From Spirosoma rigui (GTDB lineage Bacteria > Bacteroidota > Bacteroidia > Cytophagales > Spirosomataceae): 64,000 nt of DNA. Shown here piece by piece: positions 27,154-37,277 of the stretch. Numbering within the stretch: the stretch's first letter is position 1; the number at the start of each line of letters is the position of its first letter. Under the pieces are notes generated by a model. That model did no database searches. It was given only the letters and a program-made list of their open reading frames with translations, and was not told the DNA's origin. The stretch spans positions 62,001-126,000 of the forward strand of contig NZ_CP020105.1 of NCBI RefSeq assembly GCF_002067135.1, given 5' to 3'. The translations under genes and the position numbers were made by a program.

Positions 27154-28925
27154 TCAGCGTTTTCGGTAGACACTGACGAACAGATTGTTCACGTACTGCC
27201 GGGGCAAGAACCATTTCAGCCAGCGCGACAGGGGATCATAACTGGAAAAATAAACGGTTTCAAGCACGTCGAATCCCAGTTCGGCTACGTCTTTGTTAAA
27301 GCACGCTTCGGTCGAGGCATTACGTAGATGGGCAAAATAGCGGGGGCGTTTTGTCAGGTTGAACACCATTCGTTCAACGCGCCGGTACAAACTTATTTTG
27401 TTAGGCATCGATACCAACAACAGGCCGTCAGGTTTTAGCGTTTCCCTGGCCTGCTCTACAACCAGCATCATGTCATCGATATATTCGAGCACACTCGACG
27501 CAATGATCGCGTCCTGCTGTAGGTACGTATCTGGCTGGGTAAATGGCAGTGACTGCAGTACATACGACACATTTTGTGCCGTACTCCTTTTCCTACAAAT
27601 GTTGATCATCTCTTCCGATCCGTCGATTCCGGTTACCGTACACCCTCTTCTGGCTAGGAAATCACTAAAAATGCCCGATCCGCAACCGAGGTCCATGACC
27701 AGGTGGGCTGGATGGATATAGCGGTTGAACAAAGCCGTCCATACCCGAAATCGCTCCCCAAATGCAGCTGATGATTCGTATTTGTTATCAAACTGCGTGG
27801 CAATGTCGTTATGAAAGGCGATAGCACCCCGGTCGTCAGCCCCCATTGGCCCGGGTACCCGACTATTTCTCCCCTTGTAGAGCAAATCAATAAAGGTATC
27901 GATTCGATTGGCAAGCATTAGCTGAGGTTTGGGCATGGGCTCCTTCCTTACATAATGAGTTACGGCATCGGCGATGGCTGCCGGATCGTGCGGATCAAAA
28001 TCGGCTGAAGGCGTGACTACATCGGGCAGGTATGGACGTCGGCTGGCCAGGATAGCATTCCCCATCCAGTACGATTCTACCAGCCCCAGCCCCAGCGTCT
28101 CATTCACCGAGGGAAAGATACAGGCACTACATCTGTAGGTTAGACGTAGCAGATCATCATACGCCACCATACCCAGGTTATTAATGGGTGCGCCTTTCGC
28201 CTGTAATCGACTGATCTCCGATCGGAGCCTGTCGGTTGTGTAGGGTCCGCTCGGCGAAACCGTCAGGTACAGAACAGGAGCCCCCCCCGGTCTACGAGTA
28301 ACTCCCACGCTTTTAACAAATTGAGGTGATTTTTATGCGGCTCCGAACTGCTGGCGTACAGGAAGGTACGCGGCTGCTTGACCGTGCGCGCTACTTCCTG
28401 TTCATGAGCAATGGCTTCTATTCGCTCCTGATTGTAGAACGGCAGGACCTGAATACGGGCCTGATCTACGGAAAACGTATTGGCAAAGGCGCGGGCAATG
28501 AACGGCGTCTGTACAACGAATAAATCGGAGTGATGCAGATTAACCTGCAAATAAGCCCGGCGCAAAATCCGGTTGAGTTCGTGCCTTCGGCTGAAATTCC
28601 GCTTATCATGCCCCTTTACGTAGTGCGGATTATGAAAATAGGTGATAGTCCGAACGCCTGAACGAAAAGGTGGCGGGAAGTTACCAAAGCACAGCAAAGT
28701 TGCTGGCGACAGGCGGCGAATGTAGCTACGTAAAACGCTTCGGCGATTTAACAGGCTTATATCGACATCAGCGTACTGATCAACAGTTGCGTTCAGTACT
28801 GTCGTTTCCTTTTTCAGGACAAAGAAAGGCAGCCCGCGCTCATTCAACTGATCGACCAGGTACTGCAACAGCACACCCCCTCCGCCCGATACATTTGCGG
28901 CATCAATCAACAGTAGTTTCGGCAT
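27154..28925 (-). CDS. Glycosyltransferase-methyltransferase fusion (frame broken in a C8 tract)
   Basis: The N-terminal part, from the ATG at 28925, is a GT4-type glycosyltransferase (FLYASSSEPHKNHLNLLKAW). It leaves frame after VDRGG. In the next frame the donor domain continues (APVLYLTVSPSG, CIFPSVNETLGLGLVESYW), followed by a linker and a class I SAM methyltransferase (MDLGCGSGIFSDFL, GIDGSEEMI). Total length would be about 590 residues. The break is a run of eight Cs on the plus strand (28281-28288). One base more or two fewer restores the frame. It may be a sequence error or a slippage-prone on/off switch. Confidence 0.8.
28281..28288. repeat. Eight-base C homopolymer inside a glycosyltransferase gene
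   Basis: The run of eight Cs (Gs on the coding strand) lies exactly where the glycosyltransferase frame breaks. Tracts of this length in surface-polysaccharide genes are classic slipped-strand sites, and they are also error-prone in sequencing. As written the gene is out of frame. Confidence 0.7.
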
Positions 28926-28941
28926 GGTGTGAAAGCAGCAA

Positions 28942-29937
28942 TCAGTTTAGTAATCGTTCGTACAGGTCAGCATAGCGGGCGGCTATCTTGTCAATTGTAT
29001 ACTGTCGTGCATTTTCCCGTCCCGCCCGAATCAGCTCATTCCGGTACGGTTCATCCTGCCAGACGCGCAAAATACCCCGACGAATAGCGACTACATCAGT
29101 AGCATCCACGTAGCAGGCGCCCGCCCCACCCACGTCTGTCATAGGGCTAATGTTACTGGTCACTACTACCCTACCCACTGCCTGCCCCTCCAAAACCGGC
29201 ATGCCAAACCCTTCGTACAGCGACACGAATGTAACAATATCGCAGCGTTCGTATAGTTCAATTAGGTCGGTCTGATTCGTATTTTCGTGCTGCTCGTATT
29301 CAATCCGGCGAACGGTCAAACCGGCCTTATCCAAATCGGTCAGTTGACCTACGATAACCAGTCGACATGGTAAACCGTCAATGGCTTCAACAAGGCGTTT
29401 TAAGTTCTTGTGGGCGCTGGTCCCAATGTGGAGTAAGATTGGCTTTTCAGTACTGAATGACTTTGGCTTAAACGTAAATGCAGGATCATACCCATTGGGA
29501 ACAACGACAACGTTGCTGGCCAGCTTTCCTACGTACTGATGCAACTCCTGTTTTGTCTTCTCCGAAACAGTGGTGACTATGGCCGCCCTTCGCATGGGCA
29601 GGTAATACCACAAAAGTTTGAACAGCATGAACCGCAGGGACTTGTGCCGATTGCGCTCCAGGATGACGCAGTCATGAATGGTTAGCACCGTCTGGCTGGC
29701 TTTGCAGCCTAAAACGATATAGTGAATATCACCCGTAACGTGCACGAGCGACGGATTGACGTTCCGCACAAACTGTATATTCTGCCATACGTTCCGTAAC
29801 CCCTGGCTAATGTAGGGTACGACCACCTGCGACGGACTAACCCGGCTTCCGCTGCTTAGCTCTGCAATAACTGCCTTGAACAGCATTTCAATGCTATGTC
29901 CCGTACCGGGGCTGCGGCTCACAAATACGATTTTCAT
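28942..29937 (-). CDS. Glycosyltransferase family 4
   Basis: Cytoplasmic GT-B glycosyltransferase of 331 residues. The acceptor domain contains HVTGDIHYIVLGCKASQTVL, then IHDCVILERNRHKSLR. The donor domain has ILLHIGTSAHKNLKRLVEAI and the E-x7-E type motif VSLYEGFGMPVLEGQAVG. It overlaps the next gene upstream by four bases (29934-29937), so the two are translationally coupled. Sugar specificity cannot be read from the sequence. Confidence 0.87.
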   Translation of the reverse strand: MKIVFVSRSPGTGHSIEMLFKAVIAELSSGSRVSPSQVVVPYISQGLRNVWQNIQFVRNVNPSLVHVTGDIHYIVLGCKASQTVLTIHDCVILERNRHKSLRFMLFKLLWYYLPMRRAAIVTTVSEKTKQELHQYVGKLASNVVVVPNGYDPAFTFKPKSFSTEKPILLHIGTSAHKNLKRLVEAIDGLPCRLVIVGQLTDLDKAGLTVRRIEYEQHENTNQTDLIELYERCDIVTFVSLYEGFGMPVLEGQAVGRVVVTSNISPMTDVGGAGACYVDATDVVAIRRGILRVWQDEPYRNELIRAGRENARQYTIDKIAARYADLYERLLN

Positions 29938-31169
29938 GAACCAGCGGCTTTATTAGTATCGGATGCGACACGATCAAAACGGGTGGCATCAATCCCTTCC
30001 CTCCCGGCAATATCGGTTAACGCATCGGCAATTTGCTGATAATATTTCTCCCACGTATACTTCTCCGCAACGCGCCGGGCTTCGGTACCCAGCCGGGCAA
30101 CTTCGGAGCGATTATCATAGATGTATTGAATTTTCTCGGCTAGTGCCTGCCCATTGCCTACCGGAACAATAAACCCACCGCCTTGCCCAACGGCATCTTT
30201 AGCCCCCGTATTCTCGGAGACAACAACGGGTGTTCCGCAAGCCATGGCTTCCAATACGACCTGTCCCCAACTGTCCAGATAGGAGGGGAACACAAATACA
30301 TCAGCTTGTTGATAATGATGCACCAGTTCCTCGTGATGAAGGAACGGGATGTGCCGAATGGAGCCTGAGCACTGGCTAAGTAATTCTTCACCGTCACCCA
30401 CCGGACCAATCAGCGTTAATTCGGCATTGGATAAGTTTAACCGTTTAAACGTTTGCAGCAACAAATCTACCCCTTTCCGATATGTAATGGTACCAACGAA
30501 AAGGACCCGAAAACGCCCGTCTGTCGGCTTGGGAGCAACTGAGAAGCGCTGCACATCGATACCCAGATTTACTTCATAGATTCTGGACCGATCAATTTGA
30601 TTACGGGTCAAACTGTGAGTAGCAATAGACGAAAGTGAGAGCACATAATCGGTCACGGCCAGGGCCTGTTTCTTTCGGTCATTGACCCAGGCAGTCTGTT
30701 CATCAGTCAGGTTGTTGATTCTGAATTGTGAACGAATCGCATCAAGCACCTGGTGATGCACTTGAGCCAGATCCAATACCGTAACTATACCAAGCCGCTT
30801 TGCTTCCTGAAACGTAACTAAACTTGAATTCTCGTACCCAATAACCAGGTCAACTGACGGGTTCGATCGCAACTGCCGGGCAACCCAATGGTCAAACAAC
30901 GAATACGCAGTTCGAATAACGCGGTATTCACCCTTGGCTAGTCTGCTTAGCAAGAATGCGGGCAGAAACGAACGTATGTATTCAGTGGGAACCTGAACAA
31001 TTTCCCGTTTACGTACCTGTCGATATACGCTGGGTACAAAACGAGCTAGCGAAAGGTATCTGTTGGCCGCAAAACTCGTGAAAAACCTGACCAGCCAGCC
31101 TTGCCGGCACAAAGCGATCAACAGATGGTTGACGTATTGCTTTCCATCATGGGTTACAACTACCTTCAT
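29934..31169 (-). CDS. Glycosyltransferase family 4
   Basis: GT-B glycosyltransferase of 411 residues. The donor-binding half shows FRVLFVGTITYRKGVDLLLQ and the E-x7-E motif SYLDSWGQVVLEAMACGTPV. The N-terminal half (VVTHDGKQYVNHLLIAL) is the acceptor domain. It overlaps its downstream partner by four bases and shares a single base with the polymerase gene upstream at 31169. Donor and acceptor sugars are unknown. Confidence 0.88.
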   Translation of the reverse strand: MKVVVTHDGKQYVNHLLIALCRQGWLVRFFTSFAANRYLSLARFVPSVYRQVRKREIVQVPTEYIRSFLPAFLLSRLAKGEYRVIRTAYSLFDHWVARQLRSNPSVDLVIGYENSSLVTFQEAKRLGIVTVLDLAQVHHQVLDAIRSQFRINNLTDEQTAWVNDRKKQALAVTDYVLSLSSIATHSLTRNQIDRSRIYEVNLGIDVQRFSVAPKPTDGRFRVLFVGTITYRKGVDLLLQTFKRLNLSNAELTLIGPVGDGEELLSQCSGSIRHIPFLHHEELVHHYQQADVFVFPSYLDSWGQVVLEAMACGTPVVVSENTGAKDAVGQGGGFIVPVGNGQALAEKIQYIYDNRSEVARLGTEARRVAEKYTWEKYYQQIADALTDIAGREGIDATRFDRVASDTNKAAGS

Positions 31170-32425
31170 CAGATCTCGTTTTGTTGGCGTACGTAGTAAC
31201 TTCGATCCAGATACATGAAAGCCATGACCGTGTAGAAGGCGGTGAATACATTGAACACAGTCACGGTATAAAAAACATGCAGGATCAGCAATAGTGCACA
31301 GAAGGCAACGGGAATCCTCGACTGCTGAAAGACCAGCAGCCAGAGAAAAATCCTGACCATAAAAAGTAGGTAACCCCCTTCCAGAATAACCCGCTCTGGT
31401 TCCTCTTCGTAATAACCATATTCTTTCAGATAAATCGATTCACCCATCAGGGCAATAGCTCCCTGATACGTACCGCCAAGACCGGTGCCCAGCCATGGGT
31501 AATTGCCCCTGAAATCAATGATTTCCCATATCTGACCAAAGGCCCGGGTTTCGTTTTCGCTGTCAGCTACGTGATTGGTTACCCGCTCGTTCAGGCCAGT
31601 ATAAGCTTCGCTGACTAGCGATAAATCAGTAAATTGAAGAACGCCAACTATTAGTATGCTCAACAGCCCTAATGCCAGTGAATTACGCAGGTCGGTTATT
31701 GTAGATATAAAAGCACAACCCGTTAGAATGATCAAAAAAGCCGATAACCCCCGCGAACCGGTCATTGGACTAATAACAGCGCAGCAGATCAGCGCGAAGC
31801 CGACCAGCAATGTCGATGCTTTAGTTAGCCGAAGGCCCCAGATCCAGAAGCCAAAAAAAACGAACAGAGAACCCATCCCCCCCAGATAACTGAACGAACC
31901 CGTAATACGAACACGATTGATTGTGTAGAGCATGGCAATACCGCCCGTATCCGTTGTATCACGCACGTATTTATTGATGGGGCTGGTTGAGGGTGACATA
32001 AACTGCAACGTTCCCAACAGTAGCTCGAACAGAATAACAAGGAAAAACAGCCTGTTCATACGCTCAACCGGGAAGGCATCCCGATCGTTGAAGTAGATCA
32101 GCAGGGGCAGAAATACGCCAATGTGGAGAAAATACCCAATAACGCCGTGCAGTATACTCTGCCCCAATGGATTGAAGGCCATAATAACCAACAACAGGCT
32201 GTAAGCGGCCAATACCGAAAATGTGAACCGGGTATACGGCTTCGTTCTAACCAGCACGGCAAAAATTAGCGGAAAGCCAATCTGAATACCCAGTAGCAAA
32301 TTCCCTGTGAGCGAATCCGTTAGCAACCACTTCCGCACAGCTCCGTTGAACGTGACATACAAGAAGAAAATGGTTAATAACCGAACGTTATAGTCCTGTC
32401 TGTTTTGTAGAGTTTCTTCATTCAT
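31169..32425 (-). CDS. Wzy-type O-antigen/exopolysaccharide polymerase
   Basis: Integral membrane protein of 418 residues with about eleven hydrophobic segments and a large external loop near residues 280-340. That is the layout of Wzy polymerases and O-antigen ligases (Wzy_C region: MTGSRGLSAFLII, then FRGNYPWLGTGLGGTYQ). It would join repeat units on undecaprenyl diphosphate at the outer face of the inner membrane. The Wzx gene and Wzc kinase in the same cluster favour polymerase over ligase. Confidence 0.85.
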   Translation of the reverse strand: MNEETLQNRQDYNVRLLTIFFLYVTFNGAVRKWLLTDSLTGNLLLGIQIGFPLIFAVLVRTKPYTRFTFSVLAAYSLLLVIMAFNPLGQSILHGVIGYFLHIGVFLPLLIYFNDRDAFPVERMNRLFFLVILFELLLGTLQFMSPSTSPINKYVRDTTDTGGIAMLYTINRVRITGSFSYLGGMGSLFVFFGFWIWGLRLTKASTLLVGFALICCAVISPMTGSRGLSAFLIILTGCAFISTITDLRNSLALGLLSILIVGVLQFTDLSLVSEAYTGLNERVTNHVADSENETRAFGQIWEIIDFRGNYPWLGTGLGGTYQGAIALMGESIYLKEYGYYEEEPERVILEGGYLLFMVRIFLWLLVFQQSRIPVAFCALLLILHVFYTVTVFNVFTAFYTVMAFMYLDRSYYVRQQNEI

Positions 32426-33423
32426 ACGAGTACGTTGACGATGTCGAGAAACCGGTCAGCCATCGCCGATCGCCGGTGCGGCCATAAGTGGTTGTCAGTG
32501 CCTGTCAAATGCCCGACACGCCAGTCGTGGTCAGTCAGAGCCTTTTCCAGAAGAGAGGTCAATTCACTTACATTACCCATACGAAAAGTGACACCACACG
32601 GGCCAATAGCTTCGGGAAGTCCCCCCGTATCAGACCCGATGACGAAGCAGCTACTGGCAATACCCTCCAAGGCTACGATACCAAACGGCTCCTGGTATGC
32701 AGATGGGACAACCATAATCTGTTGCTCCTGCAACAGCGATGCCAGCGGCTTTCCTACTACGGTACCAGCGAAACGTACCTGGCCTTGCAAGCCTAAATCA
32801 TCCGTTTTCTGTATCAGTAAGTCCTTTTCTGGTCCATCCCCAACAATGGTTAAGTAAGGCTTCAAGGCTGTATTTCTGTTTAGTTGGCCGAGTGCGTCCA
32901 GCACTATTGAACACCCTTTATCGGAGACAAGCCGCCCCAAAAACACGATACTCCCTTCCTGTTTTTCACTTTTTGTCTGTTCAAATACCTGTTCATTGTA
33001 GGGATTAGGTAAAACAATCCCTTGATGATAGTGGGCAGCAATAAACTGACTACAACCGGTATTGACATTTGCCAACCGACGCGCAACAACTTTCTTGAGC
33101 CACCCCGTTATTGACTTGTTCGGATAAAGATTGTGATGGGTCGCTACCAGGGGCCTCGACGTAAACAGCCAGGGGAGTATGCCCTTCAAACTTATATTGA
33201 ACTGGACAAAGACATCACCCCAGTTAATATGGCGAACTGCCTCAACAAAAGTAAACCCCCGCACTAGTTCAAATGGAAACGAATCGGTTCCACTGGATAA
33301 CGTCAGCGTCAGTACGCGTACATCATGATTTCGCCGACTCAACTCAACAGCTAAATCCATGACGACATTTTCCAATCCGCCCACTAAAGGATAAAAATTG
33401 GGTGAATAAAAAACGATTTTCAT
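32422..33423 (-). CDS. Glycosyltransferase family 4
   Basis: GT-B glycosyltransferase of 333 residues. The N-terminus MKIVFYSPNFYPLVGGLENV is the usual glycine-rich acceptor-domain start. The donor domain has IVFLGRLVSDKGCSIVLDAL and the E-x7-E region SAYQEPFGIVALEGIASS. A longer frame begins at 33489, but the ATG at 33423 directly begins the family fold. It overlaps the polymerase gene by four bases. Confidence 0.87.
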   Translation of the reverse strand: MKIVFYSPNFYPLVGGLENVVMDLAVELSRRNHDVRVLTLTLSSGTDSFPFELVRGFTFVEAVRHINWGDVFVQFNISLKGILPWLFTSRPLVATHHNLYPNKSITGWLKKVVARRLANVNTGCSQFIAAHYHQGIVLPNPYNEQVFEQTKSEKQEGSIVFLGRLVSDKGCSIVLDALGQLNRNTALKPYLTIVGDGPEKDLLIQKTDDLGLQGQVRFAGTVVGKPLASLLQEQQIMVVPSAYQEPFGIVALEGIASSCFVIGSDTGGLPEAIGPCGVTFRMGNVSELTSLLEKALTDHDWRVGHLTGTDNHLWPHRRSAMADRFLDIVNVLV

Positions 33424-33442
33424 TGAAGGAGTGGATACACAT

Positions 33443-34096
33443 CTAATGCTGGGAATCAGTAAAAACCGGCTTTCTGAAGAGCACGCCAAAGTTCTTTGAA
33501 TACAACTTTCCTTTCCAATTAAGCGTATAATTCAACTTAGGAATTGTTTCTTCATTACTGTAATACAACCCCACTGTAATTAACCCGTTTTCTCTAAGTA
33601 TGCGCAGCAAGTCAACTTCCAGAATTGGTGTTATGTGCGCGGGATAACAGCTATCCTGAAACCAGCGGTGTTGACCCGTCAGCAAGAAATTTAACCTGCT
33701 GAATAAGCTGTCATTATTGGGTGTGCTAACAAAACCATACGCGCCGGGTTTCATTAGTTTAATTATCTCACGAAAGAAATGCCTCGGATTTTCCAGATGC
33801 TCGATAACCTCAAGAGCAATGACAAAGTCGAATTGAGTCTGGACCCCATGCCATGAATTGTTTAGGTCGGCTTTGATCCATTGACAATTTAATGGTAAAT
33901 CAACGGGTTCAAAGTCATCTAGAAGCGTAACGGCCCGTTCAGAAGATGCTAACAACCGGGCAAAATTACCTTGGCCCGCTCCAACGTCAGCAACGGTTAC
34001 CTTGGTCAGCCCCGTATCGGTAAATGCCTGTAGGGCCATTTTATAAATAGCATCTGATGACTGCCCGAACAGTTGTTTGCCAAGTATAGGTATCAT
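33443..34096 (-). CDS. Class I SAM-dependent methyltransferase
   Basis: A 217-residue methyltransferase, probably acting on a sugar or lipid-linked glycan intermediate. Motif I is TVADVGAGQGNFARLLA, followed by an acidic residue after beta-2 (LLDDFEPVD). The later FDFVIALEVIEHLENPRHFFRE matches the UbiG/Coq3-like group. It lies 14 bases after the next glycosyltransferase gene and 19 before another, so it is part of the same transcript. Confidence 0.85.
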   Translation of the reverse strand: MIPILGKQLFGQSSDAIYKMALQAFTDTGLTKVTVADVGAGQGNFARLLASSERAVTLLDDFEPVDLPLNCQWIKADLNNSWHGVQTQFDFVIALEVIEHLENPRHFFREIIKLMKPGAYGFVSTPNNDSLFSRLNFLLTGQHRWFQDSCYPAHITPILEVDLLRILRENGLITVGLYYSNEETIPKLNYTLNWKGKLYSKNFGVLFRKPVFTDSQH

Positions 34097-34110
34097 TATT
34101 GTGTTTGTTG

Positions 34111-35259
34111 TTACACCGTGCAGAGCATGTATTGTTTATAAATTGCTCTCCAACTCAAATGCTCATCGCTGAACTGTTTAATGGATTTTCTTTGTGAGCA
34201 TTTATCTACATCATTTATCATTGTCAACATCTTTTGTGCTATCGATTTAGGTTCAGCTATATCTGCTAGGAAAAGGTGAGGAATCAGACTTAATAAGTCA
34301 TTATTCATATCTCCCACGATGCCCACTACGGGCAGACCAGCAACAAGTGCTGATGCCAAAGAGGTACTTTTATTACTTGTACCGCCCTCTCCCCGTTTAT
34401 TCACCACATCCGGTATAAAAAATACATCGCTACTTTGTAGGTACAGATACACATCCGGTGCGTCTATAAAACCCGTCACGGTAATGTGGGCTTTCAGGCG
34501 TTTATAGAGAACCTGTGAATCAGCCGATATATTCAACTTACTACAAATCAATAAGCAAGTATCTGGCTTCAACTTAATTAACTCATCAAAAACAGTGAGC
34601 AATAGATCCTGATTGCGCAAGCCAAACGTACTGATGATGGCTTGCCCAACAGGTGCAATTTGATTGCGGATAGCCAATCGTTCATCGGTCGTTACAGGCA
34701 CAGGGAGAATGTTAGAACCGATTGGTATTACGTTAACTTCTTTACGAGTGTATTTGCGTAGCATACAAGCGTACAGATCAATACTCGTAATAAGTGAATC
34801 AGCCACTCTGGCTAGCGCAATACAAACAACTCGTTGCAAAATACCCACAAGCCAGTAACGTAGCGGCCAGTAAGTCATTCGTACGTATACCTCATGAAAT
34901 GTAATGCTCACTTTAACTCCTTCACGCTTTACCAGCCAAAGCAATACTGGCAACCAGATTGGTATAGCCCACTGTTGAAACCCGTTTGGCACATACTGCA
35001 CCAATAGCCAGTCTGGACGTTGCTCACGTATAAACCGGCGCAATGGCCGAATCGCTAACCAGTTCCAGGCAGGTATGGTAGGCGACACCAGTATGTTGAA
35101 CTGGCCATTTGCTACAGCTTTCTGAATGGCTCTGTCCTGCCGGCAAAGTACACTAACCTTATGCCCATTACGCTGAAATTCACTTGCTAAATGATATGAA
35201 TAATCGCCAACCCCATCGAGGCAAGGAGGAAAATTATTAGTTAGAACGGCGACTTTCAT
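34111..35259 (-). CDS. Glycosyltransferase family 4 (divergent)
   Basis: Predicted GT-B glycosyltransferase of 382 residues. The start MKVAVLTNNFPPCLDGVGDY is the glycine-rich acceptor loop of the family, and FNILVSPTIPAWNW follows. The donor motif is weak: GGTSNKSTSLASALVAGLPV takes the place of the usual E-x7-E segment. The start overlaps the next gene upstream by 23 bases. A slightly longer frame starts at 35283. Composition is AT-richer than the cluster ends. Confidence 0.78.
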   Translation of the reverse strand: MKVAVLTNNFPPCLDGVGDYSYHLASEFQRNGHKVSVLCRQDRAIQKAVANGQFNILVSPTIPAWNWLAIRPLRRFIREQRPDWLLVQYVPNGFQQWAIPIWLPVLLWLVKREGVKVSITFHEVYVRMTYWPLRYWLVGILQRVVCIALARVADSLITSIDLYACMLRKYTRKEVNVIPIGSNILPVPVTTDERLAIRNQIAPVGQAIISTFGLRNQDLLLTVFDELIKLKPDTCLLICSKLNISADSQVLYKRLKAHITVTGFIDAPDVYLYLQSSDVFFIPDVVNKRGEGGTSNKSTSLASALVAGLPVVGIVGDMNNDLLSLIPHLFLADIAEPKSIAQKMLTMINDVDKCSQRKSIKQFSDEHLSWRAIYKQYMLCTV

Positions 35260-36106
35260 TACTATTTTTATTCGTGGAAACAAAAATCAATTTAAACAAA
35301 AAAACATGTTCTCTCACGTAAAATAACCACCCCCTAAAATTGAACGTCACCAGCCGCCCCCCATTTATAAAGATTGACTTTAATAAGTATTTAACCCTCC
35401 CAATCCGATATTCTATATTTATCTGATTGTGTTTAATTAATAAATAACGAAAACTCCACAACACACCGCCAAATTTATCTTTTTCGATTTGTCGATATGG
35501 ATGAATAATTACGGCATTAGTCAAAAATAAAGTTTTTACACCTTTTTCTTTCAACCGAATCAATAAATCAACATCTTCCATTGCTGGATAAGGAAACTCT
35601 TCATCAAACTGACCTATATCCCTGAATAGCTTTGCTTGAATTGCAAAATTACAAGACCACAAATTACCACCCGTCTCATTAATAGGTGACTCTTCATCGT
35701 ACCGCCTTTGAAGACGATCAGCTATAGTTTTACCTTCAACTACTTTTACTGTTGTATTTGCGACTAACTCAATATAAGCATTTAACCAATCAGGCATGGG
35801 TAAACAATCGTCGTCTGTAAACACAAGCCATTCCCCTAAAGCTACTTTTGCTCCATTATTACGATTAGCGGCAGGCCCCCTCTGTGGCCCTTTTACCCAT
35901 TGTACCCAAGGGTATTTCTCTTCAACAAGCGCCTGGGCCGTTGTTTCTCGACCATCATCTGAAACAATTACTTCGTATTGATCTGTTTGAATCGTTTGTG
36001 CATCTGGATGCAAACAATCCAGACACTTTTCCAGCATATCATTCCGATGATAGGTTGGAATGATGACTGAAAAAAGCTTGTTATCAGCCACAGTGTTTTT
36101 ATTCAT
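35237..36106 (-). CDS. Glycosyltransferase family 2
   Basis: GT-A inverting glycosyltransferase of 289 residues. It shows SVIIPTYHRNDMLEKCLDCL, the nucleotide-binding VIVSDDG, the metal-binding DDD in EWLVFTDDDCLP, and ED in YPAMEDVDLLIRLKEKG as the likely catalytic base. A hydrophobic stretch near the C-terminus (LFYVREHVFLFKLIFV) may hold it at the membrane. The region is markedly AT-rich, which suggests recent exchange. It overlaps both neighbours. Confidence 0.88.
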   Translation of the reverse strand: MNKNTVADNKLFSVIIPTYHRNDMLEKCLDCLHPDAQTIQTDQYEVIVSDDGRETTAQALVEEKYPWVQWVKGPQRGPAANRNNGAKVALGEWLVFTDDDCLPMPDWLNAYIELVANTTVKVVEGKTIADRLQRRYDEESPINETGGNLWSCNFAIQAKLFRDIGQFDEEFPYPAMEDVDLLIRLKEKGVKTLFLTNAVIIHPYRQIEKDKFGGVLWSFRYLLIKHNQINIEYRIGRVKYLLKSIFINGGRLVTFNFRGWLFYVREHVFLFKLIFVSTNKNSNESRRSN

Positions 36107-37217
36107 GCATTGACGACACTTGCGTTATCATAGAGAGATAATCATTCTTCAGCGATTGCCATGAAAAACGATTGTAGGTAAATGAATGGCGTTCCTGACG
36201 AATCTGATCAGTAAGTGGAAGTTTCAATACATCACTAATCAAAGTTGCTAATGCATTTTCTTTTGTAAAATCAGCATAATAACCATAGTGCAGAAGCAGT
36301 TCACGAGTCATCTCATAGTCATGAGCACAAATCGGCAGACCTGCTGCCAATGCTTCGATGTACGCCCGACCGAAACCCTCGCGCAAAGAAGCTAAAACAA
36401 ACAAGTCTGCACACGCATAATATAAACCGACTGATTTTTGCTCCACCGTTTTTATAATCACCCGATTCGGCAATTTTTGATTCGCCCGCCTAATGATGTC
36501 ATTCGTTTCCTGACCAAATTGACCGAGTATTATTAACAATTCCTCGTCAAGCTTGGCAACTTCATCAATGAGGTAATTCATGCGCTTATGGGATGCATTC
36601 ACAGCTCCTACAGACAGAATAATTTTCTTATCGGTTGCAATACCCAGCGTTTTTTTAAGCAGGTTCCGCTTTTCGATCGATATAAACCGAAATGTTTTTT
36701 CAATTGAAAAGCCGTAAGGTAGTACCGTATGTTTTACTGGTAGTTCACCGTAGGCGATAGCTTCCCGAAAGTAAAAATCGGATAACTGATGAATGTGATC
36801 GAATATATACGGTGGACCACTGGGACCGCCGTTTGAAAAGAGCACTTTGTAAGTAAAACCAAAGCACTTTTTCAAATGCATTAAATAACAAGCAGCAAAA
36901 AAGTCGCTGATTAAAACAATAGCCGGTTTATAACGAACTATTTTAGGTATCAGCGCCAGCACAAACGTCATATTTTCGAACCGATACGCGTTATCGAGCC
37001 CTAGTAGTTCCGTTGTTGACTGACGAGGCATGTTCCAGCAAACGTACTCATTATCAACTAGCTTACCATTCTTAGTTCCTCTTAAAAGAATAAACTCAAG
37101 TGACTTATCGTTTTGTTTTAACGCATCGAAGCACTCCTGAGCGAATGTCTCAAATCCTCGATTTACCCGACCTAAACCAGTACAAACTATAAATACTTTT
37201 TTGGTATCGCCAGCCAT
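36099..37217 (-). CDS. Glycosyltransferase family 4
   Basis: GT-B glycosyltransferase of 372 residues. The donor domain carries KKIILSVGAVNASHKRMNYL and the E-x7-E segment LASLREGFGRAYIEALAAG. The N-terminal half has FIVCTGLGRVNRGFETFAQE and VLFSNGGPSGPPYIFDHIH. It overlaps the GT2 gene downstream by eight bases and starts 60 bases after the previous gene. Base composition is AT-rich like its neighbour. Confidence 0.86.
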   Translation of the reverse strand: MAGDTKKVFIVCTGLGRVNRGFETFAQECFDALKQNDKSLEFILLRGTKNGKLVDNEYVCWNMPRQSTTELLGLDNAYRFENMTFVLALIPKIVRYKPAIVLISDFFAACYLMHLKKCFGFTYKVLFSNGGPSGPPYIFDHIHQLSDFYFREAIAYGELPVKHTVLPYGFSIEKTFRFISIEKRNLLKKTLGIATDKKIILSVGAVNASHKRMNYLIDEVAKLDEELLIILGQFGQETNDIIRRANQKLPNRVIIKTVEQKSVGLYYACADLFVLASLREGFGRAYIEALAAGLPICAHDYEMTRELLLHYGYYADFTKENALATLISDVLKLPLTDQIRQERHSFTYNRFSWQSLKNDYLSMITQVSSMHE

Positions 37218-37277
37218 ATGTGTCTGTAAGCAGTCAAGTGAGGAATAATTTTTGAGTTAGTAATACGCCCTGTTATA

